Assembly (NCBI GenBank): GCA_027924645.1
Contig: BSBN01000844.1
Span: 62,001 to 126,000 of the forward strand
From: Cunninghamia lanceolata
Lineage: Eukaryota; Streptophyta; Pinopsida; Cupressales; Cupressaceae
Length of the DNA stretch: 64,000 nucleotides
Direction of reading: 5' to 3'
The position numbers and the translations under genes are program-made. The number at the start of each line of letters is the position of its first letter. The first letter of the stretch is position 1. This document shows positions 47,062 through 58,300 of this stretch, one piece after another. The notes beneath the pieces are model-generated. The model saw nothing but the letters and a program-made list of their open reading frames with translations, had not been told where the DNA came from and did not search any database.

Positions 47062-47429
47062 TATTTAAAGTGAAATTTTGATGAAGAGGATTTATTTGTG
47101 TTTAGGGTTGATTTTGCTAGTTTGTATAAATCCTCCTTTCACCTCTAAACATTCAAGGACTTTAGCCAACTAGGAAGTCTACTATCAGGCCTTCAGTCAC
47201 TTGGAACATAGGGGAAGATTGGAATTGTATGATTTTGTTGTTCAATTAAGCCCAATTATGCTCAAAACCCTAATTACATGAATTCGTGAACAAAAGGATA
47301 AATTATGGAAAATGATCGCACACAGAGATATCAAATGAAAATCAAATGCGTACCGAATTTTGAAGATCAGAAAATGAAAAAGTCAGGGACTAATGAGCGG
47401 GCACCCTAGTCCAGTACCATAACTTTCAC
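47062..47429 (-). repeat. 5' LTR remnant of the nested gag-only element
   Basis: It matches 40243-40610 closely (shared ttgtgtttagggttgatttt, cctttcacctctaaacattc, atgatcgcacacagagatat). Identity stops at agtccagtaccataacttt, and copia integrase sequence follows at once, so the outer part of this LTR is deleted. Confidence 0.88.
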
Positions 47430-47433
47430 CAAT

Positions 47434-48330
47434 ATCTCTAGAATGGGTCACATTGGTGAAAATGGTATTAAAACCTTTATTCATAAACATATGGTTGATG
47501 GTTTATCTAGTTATTCTTCTGACTTTGAATTCTATGAACATCATGCATATGGAAAACAACATAGAGTTCCATTTAAATTTGGTAGTACTAGAGCTAAACA
47601 TGTTTTGGAAGTAATTCATAATGATGTCTTTGATCATGTAGATGTTCCTTCCATTAGTAAATCTCAATACTTTGCTACATTTATTGATGATTTCTCTAGA
47701 TATACATGGGTTTACTTTTTAAAGTACAAATCTATTGTATTTTCTATGTTTAAAGATTTTAAACCACTTGTCAAGAAACAAACACATAGGAAAGTAAAGG
47801 TTTTGAGATCAGATAATGGTGGTGGGTGTTGCTCTAGAGCTTTTGATGATTATTGTGGACATGTAGGGATTATTAGACAAATAACAACTCCATACACTCC
47901 ACAACAAAATGGAGTAGAAGAATGGATGAAGATGACTTTGATGGATAGCTATAGAAGCATGCTAAGTAGTACTAAGCTTGAACCACATTTCTAGGTTGCA
48001 GCTATAGACATCGATTGTTATCTGATTAACAAATTTCTCACTTCTTCTCTAGTTGAAAAAACACCCAATGAGGTATGGATAGGTGAAAGGCCACTAGTTT
48101 CTCATTTAAGAGTTTTTGGCAGTGAGGCATATGTTCATGTTCATAAGGAGAAATGTTCTAAGCTTCATTTCAAATCTAACAAGTGTGTTTTTGTGGGTTA
48201 TAGTGAGAACATTGAGGGTTATAAGCTTTGGGATTCTTTAGTATTGAAAATGGTATACTCCAATGATGTTATTTTCAAGGATTTACAAATGTTGAACAAC
48301 CTCATGAAAAGCCTAAAACACTAGTGCATT
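47434..48330 (+). pseudogene. copia integrase
   Basis: The sequence opens with the pre-integrase zinc-binding region (RMGHIGENGIKTFIHKHMV, CEHH reduced to YEHHAYGKQ). The core follows: FIDDFSRYTWVYFLKYKS with the first catalytic Asp region, VLRSDNGGGCCS with the second Asp, and TPYTPQQNGVEEWMK with the Glu. The C-terminal part is EKTPNEVWIGERPLVSHLRVFGSEAYVH to GYKLWD and VIFKD. The frame is open from 47443 to 47994, with later stops (47992 and others). It begins directly at the deletion junction with the nested element. Confidence 0.92.
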
Positions 48331-48489
48331 TTTATAGTAAGAATGATACATAGAAAGAGCACATACAAAATAGCAATAGGATGGAGCAAATGATGAAGGA
48401 GATGGTTCAAATTTGATTTCCAATAAGGAACAATAAGAGCCTCTTTTTACACCTCTTAGAAGGTCCACTAGATAATGCAATCTAGTTGA

Positions 48490-50560
48490 AATGTATATCC
48501 CTTCTTATTATAGTTATGTATTTGATTTATTCTGTATTGATAATGAACTTAAATCTATAAAGGAAGCTTTATCTTTAGATGAGCATGAGTTTTGGTTAGA
48601 AGCCATGAAAGATGAAATAAAGGCTTTGGACAAATGTGAGACATGGAATCTAGTTGAGCTACCTAAGGGGAGGGAAGTCATTAGATGTAAATGGGTATTG
48701 AAAAATAAATTTGGAGTAGAAGGTAAGTTGGAGTGGTACAAGGCCTATTTAGTGGTTAAGGGTTACTCCTAAGTTGAGGGATTGGATTTTGGTGAGATAT
48801 TTTCTCCTATGACTAAGATAACCTCTATTAGATTCCTTTTATCCATTATTGCCACTTTTGATTTAGAGGTAGAGAAAATAGATGTGAAAACTACATTTCT
48901 ACATGGGAATCTTGATGAGGAAATTTTTATGAAATAGCCTAACAATTTTGTGGTGAAGGGATAGGAACACTTGGTTTATAGGTTGAAGCAATATTTGTAT
49001 GGTTTAAAGTAGTCACTAAGAATGTGGTATCATAAATTTAGTGCATTTTCATTGGATCGTGACTTTTTAGAAGTAAGGTTGATCACTATGTCCATTTTAA
49101 ACCAATTGATTATTTGATGCTAATCGGTGTCCTATATGTTGATGATATGCTATTTATTGGGAGTAATAATGTAATGATCAGGAAGAGTCAGTTATTTGGT
49201 ACTTTTGATAAAGATTTAGGGTTTGCAAAATTTATTTTTGGTATGGAAATCCATAGGGGGTGCTGCCACAATAATGGGTTACACTTTCTGGGACATCTTG
49301 ATTTTTGCTGAAATCACATAATTTTAGAAAATATAATGATTTAAGCCTTGAAAGGTTCTATTTAAAGGATTTTAATTAAAGAGAGTTTGATCAAACCCCC
49401 TTATATTCAAACCCCCTTGGATAGAACCCCGCTAGTTTTAAACCATAGCTATAATGGAGTCTCCTCTACACCTATCAAAATGCTGATAAAAAACTACTTT
49501 TGATTTACCTTTTGGGGGATCAAATGAATTCATTTAAAATTTATGTTTTGTAAGTATGTAGTCCTTATTATAAGCTTCCCAAAAAGTATAATTTTAAATA
49601 TATTTAATTTGATTATTATATTTATTTTTCTGTTTCTTGTGAATGTAGGTTTTTCAATGAACATCAAGGTCTTTGTTTCACACATAAGAAAAATAAGGAA
49701 AATAGAAAAAAAAATCTAAAAAATACATGTCCTCTAGGTATTGATGTCCTTATTCTAACAAAAAAAATTGAATTCTGATACATACAAAAAAGTTATGTTG
49801 GACAAAATATGCCTATGTCTAAATTATAATTTGTTTGACTTCAAAACTTAATTAAAAAATATTCAACAAAACATTATGAAACCAAATGCATCATCTAGAT
49901 ATCGGTGTTACTAATCTAAATTCAAAAGAATCAGAATTTTATCCTTTGTAGAAAAAAAGTTATGTGCGATAGAATATACATCACTTTAAAAAATGTTGTT
50001 TATTATTAAAAACTAGTTATCAAAGGAGATGCAAAAAAATTTACAATTCAACTCCAATTTTTTTTTAAAAATATATTTAGAATCTACAGAAAAAATCTTG
50101 AACAAATCACTAGTTTGCATCATCTTCAAATTCCTAACGATTTAGCGGCTATAGGTGTCAGAAAGTGAATATTTATTTCAATGTCAAGTTTGGCCAAAAA
50201 GTGTAACCCATTATTATGGGATGACCCAGGGATCAGGTTAATAGGAATCTTTGGTTAAATCAAAAGTACAATGACACTATTTTGTAGCATTTTTCCATGC
50301 AATAATACAGAACAGTTAGTATTCCCTTACCATTTGGTACAAGGCTCCATCTAGAACAATGTCTTAAAATAGATGGTAAACTTGAATAAATGTATAAGGT
50401 TTTCTATGCCAATATTGTTGGAATCCTAATGTATGCCATAGTCTGCAGAAGACCTAATATTGCCCAAGCATTGGGAGTTCTAAGTAAGTTTATGTCAAAC
50501 TGTGGTAAAGAACACTAGACTTATATAAAAGGTTTTTAGATATTATGAGGAACTTCTAAC
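48490..50560 (+). pseudogene. copia reverse transcriptase, split by a TIR element
   Basis: RT copies element RNA to DNA. Motifs in order: EFWLEAMKDEIKALDKCETW (48589-48650); CKWVLKNKFGVEGKLEWYKA; DVKTTFLHGNLDEEIFMK (about 48880-48937); YRLKQYLYGLK; and the catalytic YVDDML at 49135-49152, with FGMEIHR at about 49240. A ~950-bp insertion follows at 49266-50219. After it the thumb region resumes with YANIVGILMYAIVCRRPNIAQALGVLSKFMSNCGKEH (shifted frames, 50405-50515). Several TAG/TAA stops and one frame change near 49060 disable the gene. Confidence 0.9.
49266..50219. mobile_element. ~950-bp terminal-inverted-repeat element inside RT
   Basis: The left end ataatgggttacactttctgg (49271-49291) and the right end read in reverse, ataatgggttacactttttgg, match at 20 of 21 bases, near the two points where RT homology breaks and resumes. 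There is no coding capacity, so it is a MITE-like non-autonomous DNA element. I could not identify a clean target duplication, so the superfamily is open. Confidence 0.75.
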
Positions 50561-50584
50561 CATTGCATTTATTATTATGGGACT

Positions 50585-51080
50585 AATGTTGTGGGCTTGA
50601 TGGTTGATTTACATGGCTTTGTTGATTATGATTGGGTTGGTGATTTAGATTGTAGGAGGACTACGAGTAGCTATGTCTTTACTTTGTTTGCTGGTACAAT
50701 TAGTTGGATGAGAAAATTACAATTTATAATTTCACTATCCACTACAAAAGTAGAGTACATGGTTGTGACACATGCCCATAAGGAGGTAGTGTAGTTACAT
50801 AGTTTGTGTTTAGGTATTGGATTTTAGTGTACACATGTTAGAATTGGTTGCAACAGTCAGAGTACCATCTATTTGGCTAAAAATCCAATGTATTGTGCTC
50901 ACACGAAGCACATCGATGTTTAGCATCACTTTGTTTAGGAAATGGTTGAGGGTAGAAGACTCATATTATGAAAAATGGACACCTTGAAGAATGTTACAAA
51001 TTCTTTCACTAATCCTGTGAGCACAAAGAAGTTTAGTTGGTACAGAGAGGCCATGGGTCTCTCCTCTTTGAGATATTGAT
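50585..51080 (+). pseudogene. copia RNase H and C-terminus of pol
   Basis: The open stretch 50591-50794 gives GFVDYDWVGDLDCRRTTSSYVFTLFAG, ISWMRKLQFIISLSTTKVEYM and AHKEVV, the copia RNase H signature. The first catalytic Asp is in DYDW and the family Glu in KVEYM. Downstream decayed text reads QSTIYLAKNPMYCAHTKHIDV and REAMGLSSL, the normal copia pol ending. Stops at 50792, 50827, 50920 and others. Confidence 0.9.
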
Positions 51081-51118
51081 TTATTATGTCCCTGATTATG
51101 TCATTGCAATGTGAATGT

Positions 51119-51130
51119 CAAGTGGGAGAA
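51119..51130 (+). other. copia polypurine tract
   Basis: The bases caagtgggagaa lie immediately before the LTR start tgttgggatt, the usual copia arrangement. Confidence 0.88.
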
Positions 51131-51947
51131 TGTTGGGATTATATGTCATTCACCTTGTAAGTCCCTAAACATGTTTTAATTGAATTTAATTAAAGTTGTT
51201 AATAAACAATGTTATGTCTCTAAGGATCATGGAAAGGGTAGACTTGGATGCCCTCCTAGGTGGTAGGCAAAATTATTTGTTATTATTTATTCTCTCATAT
51301 GTAAATATAGAGGCATTTATATTAGGAGTTACATTTGGGGAGATATTAGAAATAAAGAAAAGATCGAGAGTTGTAAGAGGATGTAAGATGATCTTTAACA
51401 AATGGATCTTCTGATAGATTTAGACAATCTTCCCATGGAGTGCTAAAGATTGGGATCTTTATCAGTTTGACCATTATGATGGAATCAATGATGTTTAGGA
51501 TGCGTAGGGTGAATGTAAGGTATGTAAGAGGAGTTACATACTATTCAAGGTGGTTGATCGATTGTGGTGACTTGTGAGATTCCCCATCATGGAGGTGGAT
51601 GCCTAGGTTTGGCTGAGTGGTATTAGCCACTAGTTTTGGAATATCATTCATGGTATCTTGTATCCATATCTCCTATATATTAGTGCCTTGAGATGGTAGT
51701 AGTATGAGATTATTTTGTAGGTTATTCAAGCACTGTTATGCTGCCAAAATTTATAGGGATACACAAATTGTATTGATGTAACTACCTTTAGGATTAATAC
51801 AAGCTTGAGTCTCTTTGGATGTGGAGTTCTTTTAGCAAGGGTTTCTCCATGTAAACATTGTGTTATGGTTTGCATTTGCTCTCATTGTTGATTTCCGTTT
51901 CATCTTATGATCTATGAGGGTTTAGTAATCTAAATGCACTAAAAGAG
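51131..51947 (+). repeat. 3' LTR of the copia element, truncated by insertion
   Basis: It starts tgttgggattatatgtcatt and parallels 38430-39245, stopping in aatgcactaaaagag, where the 5' LTR goes on for about 45 bp more (caacatttctcattg...). The LARD starts at 51948. Confidence 0.9.
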
Positions 51948-54900
51948 TGTCACGTCTCAAACTTTCTAAACCCTTTGAACTCAGTTATATTTAGAATTAT
52001 TAGATATTTTATTTATGATTATGTTATAAATAGGTAACTGTTGATGAAAAAAAAGTGAAATGTTATCATTCCTTTTTCAAGTATACAATTAGAAGTTATT
52101 AAATGATGAATATAGATGTTTATGGGATGCTTCATCTATGGATTTTTTGGTTACTAACCTATTAATCAGAAACTGAGTTGAATGAGCATAGGTATGTGTC
52201 GAAGGCAAGGGCTTGGTTAAAGTAGAGGCGATCTAGCTGTCTGGCAAGAATTGGATGAAGAAATCCTTGATACACACACACACAAGCACATAGCTGATAC
52301 TCCATTTTGCATTTTGATTGTTTTCATGGAATGATTCCCATTGAGTTTTATTGTGTGGTGGTATGTTTGATGAAAATAATTAATTACTTATGTTAGAAAT
52401 GTACCCTTCATAAAAATTATTATGCTTCTTTAAGATGTATAATTAAATGATTTGATTATTATATTCAATATTAAAGTGTCTTTTTATGAAATATGCTAAA
52501 TTAAAATTGTATAAAATAAAAATGTATTTTATTGTTCATATATGTATATATGAAAATAAGTTTCCTTTTTGAATTTTCTTTAGATAACATCGAAGCTTTA
52601 AATAAAAAAAGAAAGAAAACAAAAAGAAAGAAGAAAAACAAAAAGAACTACATGCAAAAATTAGAGAAAAATTAAAAAAAATAGAAACAGACTAAAAATT
52701 AAATAGAGAAAAAGTCTTTAAAAGAAGAGATTCCTTTGAAGAAAAATATATAAGGAAGAAGAGGAAGTGATTGAGGGCAGAAAAAAAGGGAATAGAGAAG
52801 GAGCAGTAGCAAGAAGGAGACCAACAACAACACAAAGCCAAAGAGTAGCCTCTTGAGGATTGTGATGATTCCCAGGTATGCACCTAGTTATGAAAATAAT
52901 TTATTGTTTGTGTTAAATTTGGTTGAAATCAATTTATCTAATATTTAAGAATTTTTTTATTCTGTGAATTCTCTTTTGCACAATCTATTTATTTTTGCCC
53001 TATTGTTAGAAAGGTTTGGATATGTAATCTGTCATGAGAACTATTGCATCACTAATAACTTCATTTTTATGAACTCAGTTTTTTTGAAATTTTTATATAA
53101 GGTGCAACACTCAGGTATTTAAATCATATACAAAAATCAGCGATACCTAGTTTGCCATTTTGTAGATATGTAATAATTAGTGACTATTTATCTCTTACCC
53201 ATTTCATCTCTATTAAAATAGTCTGTTGTATCACTGATAACATCATTTTTACGAACTGGGTTTCTCTGAAACTTTTATATGAGGTGTGAAACTTAGCTAT
53301 GTAAATCATATCCAAAAATTAGCCTTACCAAATTTATTTATTTGGAGATATGTATTAATTAGTTATTTTCTATCTCATCCATTTTACCTCTGTTAAATTA
53401 ATTTTTGGAATATACTAGATGGATGAACCCTAGCCTACATCTATTATTTCATTCCCTGGATTGAATATATTTTACTCTTTTCACAATGGATTTATGTTAA
53501 AATTTTGTGTGATATATTATTGTCCTTACTGTTATTCCTGTCACCACATCTGTTATCCATGTTGCCTATATCTCATCGCCCTATGTATTCTTAATCTTTT
53601 CCTAATAAATGATCATCAGCCTCTCTGCTTAGTGTTGGCCTGATTTAAAATGGCTTGGTCATTCCTTTTATCAGCTTATGATGAACCCTGATCAGCCTGC
53701 TTTTCTTTTATCATTGATTACTACTTATTTTGGTTGGTGCTTTGTTAATGACTTCATTAGCTTCGATGTCAACCTTCGATTAATTCTTTTGACCTTCTTT
53801 GATCGGCCTTTGTGCTGATTAGATAAATAAATGATTTGATTGATATAAATACTTATACCTAATGACCTGATTTGTATTACAAATCAACCTATGTATTTCA
53901 ATTGGTCTCTTGATGTCAAAAAGGGATGTAGATACCCATTCTCTATTCTTACAGCATACCAGTACTATTCAACTCTAATCTATCTTTCTATAGTTGCACT
54001 GTGTTTGTAGCGCTGATAAGTATATCATGAATTACCCCTCCAATGTTGCATTTTTGACATAAGATAATCCATGTAAACTTTTTGGTTATCATGTACCTTG
54101 CTATGTTGTTTCTGTTGCAGATTGTATTCATGTCTCAACTTTCTTTATTTCAGTAGTTGCATTCTTTCTTATGTTTCTGATTTTTGTAGCCTACTGTATC
54201 TCCTATAGCAGATAGTTGGGCTTCATAGTAACTAATGAGTCACCTATAAGTTGAATGTAACTGACTTATCTACTTGTGATAACATTAAGGAGTGTTTTCT
54301 ATTAAAAAGTATGAACCTAAATTAACTAAATATGTGAATCCCTAATTCTTCTCATTCATAAATTTGATCATTATAGCATTATAAACCAACCTTGCTTGCT
54401 GATATAAATGCGTAGATCTAGTTATTTCTGTTATAATTGTGACTGCAATATAATGACCTATTTGTACATACAATATATATGTTTATCTACATGAAGACCT
54501 TCATGATCAATTGTGACATTAGTTCATTATTTAAATAGTGGAACTCTTGATTGATGTATAGTATGCTTATACCATCAAAAATTTTATTCTTGTTAAGTAA
54601 AAGTAGACTCACACTATCTTTTGCAAGAAAGTAACTAGTAAAATGCATGTGCTATTATGAATTGATTTTGCAATAATTTTGGCTTGTTTTTCTATTTGTA
54701 TGTTGAGCTTACCTTCTAGGATAGGATGTCGAATGTGGGCTAACAGAGAATGTGATCTTCTTTTTTCAAGATCTACTAGTTTTGTATTTATACTTTGGCC
54801 AAAGCTATGTTTGTACCATTGAAATAGATGGATATTTAATGCCTAGTGATTAATATTGTTCTTTGCCACATCCTATTTGCAAGAAATATGATCATTCTAG

Positions 54901-55369
54901 ATTAGAATACATATAGGCATCAGGCATGCATCAAGTGTTCCTTCCTTCCAATTATTCTGAGTTGCTAGGCGCTTCGTGTAGGGTTGGGTATTCCTCGAGG
55001 TAGGAAGAATTTTGGGGAGGTGTAGTGCTTCGTGGTTGGGTGGAAAAAGCACCTTAACCATGCTCTTGTCCTTCGTCTTGTAGAAGACCAGTGGGTTATG
55101 GTGACTGAAAATGGATATTTGTATAATTGATCATCATTATGTAATTTAGATAATTGATATATCATTGTATGGAATAATTGTATGGCTTGCTTAGCCAAGA
55201 GATGTAATTGTATTTTTCCTTGTGCTATTTTAGCATTTGCACTTGTAAGATTGTAAGATATAATAACATTCTGAATATCTCTGTTAATAGAAAGTTTCAC
55301 CTTTCCATTTATAAGTTGAGAATTGTTTTACTTCTATATTTTTAGTAAGTGGAATTTGAGTACCTTGCA
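51948..55369 (+). repeat. 5' LTR of the LARD
   Basis: It starts tgtcacgtctcaaactttct and ends taccttgca directly before the primer site. It is about 3.4 kb. An A-rich tract (52600-52700) and a diverged ~182-bp internal duplication (near 53046 and 53228) are present in both LTRs. Confidence 0.92.
52025..52032 (+). promoter_or_regulatory. possible TATA box of the LARD LTR
   Basis: tataaata about 78 bp into the LTR is conserved in the 3' LTR at 61621. If used, U3 would be unusually short against a ~3.3-kb R-U5, so it is uncertain. Confidence 0.4.
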
Positions 55370-55371
55370 TT

Positions 55372-55391
55372 TGGTATTAGAGCATGGTTCC
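55372..55391 (+). other. primer-binding site of the LARD
   Basis: The 20 bases starting tggtattagagcatggttcc match the initiator Met-tRNA site TGGTATCAGAGC with one C-to-T change, two bases after the LTR. Confidence 0.9.
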
Positions 55392-58300
55392 AACATTGCG
55401 AGCTCTGGGGTGTTTGCATTGTTAGTTTGTTCAAGCATGTGTGGATCCTTGTGTGTTTGTTTGTTGTGAGTAGCATGTGCCCTCTATTGATATGTCTTCC
55501 TCGCATATGTGTGGCAACTAATACATTACTACGAGTTAGATAAACCCTGGTGTTTGCCAAGAAGTTGTTTATGTGTATTTTCCTTCTTGATGCCCTAAGT
55601 GCTTGGCATGAGTCTTTGCAGTGTGTGAGGGTGCTTCAGTGACCTTTGTAGGGTCATGTTTGTGCTTGCATAACAACCTATGATAGTGTAGTTATGAGGA
55701 CCTTGTGAGAAAGTAAATACCATGTTCCAAGTGTGATCAAACTTGGTTTACTCTTTTAGGAGTTATGCATTGTATCTGAACAAGAGGATGTTTTGATCAT
55801 ATGATTAATATGTGAAGAATATTGTTGAACCTTTTTGTGTGCAAGAGTAGCATATTCTCATAATGCTTGCCTCTGTATAGTGACTGGTAATGCTTTCTTG
55901 AAATGCATATTGCATTGCCTTATTGAGAGCATGTCTCTGGGTATGGATTAATTATGTAGTTGTAAGATAGATAGTGGTGCATTGCATTGCTAGAATAGAT
56001 CATTTGGGTCATGACTTATATTCCTAGATTGCATTCCTCCCTAGGATTCATGTGGGAACCTGGGTGTAATTATTTCATTGCATTACTTGAAGAGTTAAAG
56101 AGAAAAAGGGGTTGTGAAAAGGGTCATTTGCATATTCCTTGTGATGTTTGAGGTGTTAGAATCTTGAGTGAATTAGGAAACCCTACATTTTGTGACCTGA
56201 GAAGTGATTTTCCCGTCCCTTAGTATGCATTTAGTATGCTTGTCATCATGTTGTGGAGAAGTTTAGCATCATGTGAAAGGAACATTGGGTAATTTATTGG
56301 CCCCAACCTAATCCTCCCTTGTGTTTTAATTTATGTTATCTTATCCATACACTTGGTAAATCATTGTTTGGTAAGAATTATTAACCAGTGCCATTTGGAG
56401 AGATTGATGTGCTTAGATATCTTGGTTGTGAACCTAATTTTGTCCTAGTTTAATCTTGATTGCTGGTTGATTTCTAGTGGATGATTGTGTGTCTTTACAT
56501 AGAGATTGTAAGCAACTTTTGGTTGCTTGGCATCATTGAGTGATGTTCATGTGGATAAGTAGAAATAATCTTAATGATGGTATAAATGTGATTGGAGTCT
56601 TGGAAGATTTGTTTGTTTGATGTGATTGAGTGTATCCTCTTACTCACCTCTGATCAAGGTGTAGTGTAGCATTGTGCTCCCTCTCTAGTGGCTAGAATTA
56701 GTCACATAGTTCATGTAATGTGGAACTTTTGAACTTTAATACTTTATTTTATTTGACTTTCATAAATTTTCTAAATATTGTATGGGCCAGCATTGAATTT
56801 TATTTTTTATTTATGAATATGTATAGCCATCAAAATCTGATATTTATTATCTTGTGACCTTTATAGTCATGTTTGATTTACTGTTGAAATTGAGCTCATT
56901 TTATGTCTTATTGTTAAAAATTGGCTTTTCTTCCACTTTGATATTTTTTTATTTATTTTATTATAGATGGCTATGCTTGAATGTTTTAATTTCTAGTCAT
57001 GTATCATGTTATGTTCTCTATCATGTCCATCATGGGCCTCTGATGGATTGTATAATGGAGTAGACTGCGGAGAATATACTAGCTCTTATTGTGTGTGTTA
57101 CTAAGAACTATATTAAATTATTTCGTTTGTTGATAAATGCAAGCGAATATTGTGTGAAATGTTGAGTAATGGTTTTGTGTTTCTATGAATCACTTGATGA
57201 GAAATGTATTCTTGTATGAGGCTATGAGCTTAAATGTGGATTCATGACTATGTAGAGAACTCGTTTGGATTGAGTCTTGCTTTTAGTAAGTGTAATTGGC
57301 TGAATGTTGGCTTAGTCTACCAACTTTGGTTGTTCTTGCTTGTCTCATTCCTATTGGTCTTGAACGTGATGCTATGCCCAAGTTAGTGTTCAGCATTGGC
57401 AGAATTTATGATGTGGTGTCTATTGTATGTAAATTACATAATTACCCTCATGTTTTGGCATAGCTTAGGGTATGATGGAGCCTTAGTTAGTGCATGAGGA
57501 TGTAATGTATATATATATTTATGGTATTATAGTTGTCATTTTTCTCTTGTTGAGTTTCCAACCTTGGAAATTGAGTTGCTTCAGAGTTTCTTCTTAGTAG
57601 TTGGAGGTTTCCTAGCTTGATGCTGGATGGGATAAGTTGTTGTCCTTTGTATTCCATTTTATGGATACTTGGTACTAGGTCATGAAGAAGCCTTTTGTTT
57701 TCTAGATGATAATGAATTCATGATTGAGCTGTGTTTTGTGACCTTTTGGTCTAGCTTAGTTAAGAGAAAATGGTGGTATATGGTGGAGTAGTCTTGCTCC
57801 TTTCTAGTATGTTGTTGCCATCTTATATATGCTCCTAGTGAGTAGCAGGTTGTTGAGCCTTGATTTATAGAAGTGTTTATGCTATTAGAGAGTGTGGTTA
57901 GATTTTTCCCTCTAGGAATCTACTTGGTTGATCCTAGTTTTGGTCTAGTGTAGAGCTAGACTGTTAAAGAAACCCTCTCTTTCAAGAGTGGAGCGTGAGG
58001 AAGTATCTCATGTGGGGAAACCATGTCTAGAGTAGAGACATGTGGTAGCAATGCCTATAACCTTTTGAGTTTGCTTTCTTGACCCTTGAATTCTTTTATT
58101 GTGGGTAGTGCCTGAGGAAGAATTGTTGAAATAATAATCTTTTGTTGCAATTTTCCTTGAGAGTGGATTGATGGAAGCAGGTTGTCATTGATGTCAAAAA
58201 GGTATTGAGGGTGTTGAGTTGTCTATCATTGATGGTCTGGAGTTGTTGCTTCATGATAGGAGTTCACAAAGGTTGAAATATAATCATAGTGTTTTATGTT

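Larger units (their letters stand above)
40243..47429 (-). mobile_element. gag-only gypsy-type element nested in the copia protease region
   Basis: Direct repeats at 40243-41492 and 47062-47429 flank a region that carries a Tat-style gag on the minus strand and no protease, RT, RNase H or integrase. This is the pattern of TR-GAG non-autonomous elements. In element orientation the order is 5' LTR remnant (right), primer site, repeat-rich leader, leader ORF, gag, repeat-rich 3' UTR, polypurine tract, 3' LTR (left). The 5' LTR has lost its upstream ~880 bp together with the adjoining copia protease sequence, so no target duplication can be checked. Confidence 0.87.
38430..51947 (+). mobile_element. 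Ty1/copia element (Tnt1/Tork-like), disrupted
   Basis: LTR (38430-39287), Met-tRNA primer site (39290), gag (39420-40242), integrase (47434-48330), reverse transcriptase (48490-50560), RNase H (50585-51080) and LTR (51131-51947) occur in copia order on the plus strand. The protease region is lost where a gypsy-type element inserted, a TIR element splits RT, and a LARD cuts the 3' LTR about 45 bp before its end. The remaining LTR tail should lie beyond the window. Confidence 0.93.

Noticed and set aside
40243..47070. Shared tatttaaag at both left LTR edges as a target-site duplication
   Set aside because: The right copy lies on the internal side of its LTR, so it cannot be a target duplication. 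It is LTR sequence or chance.
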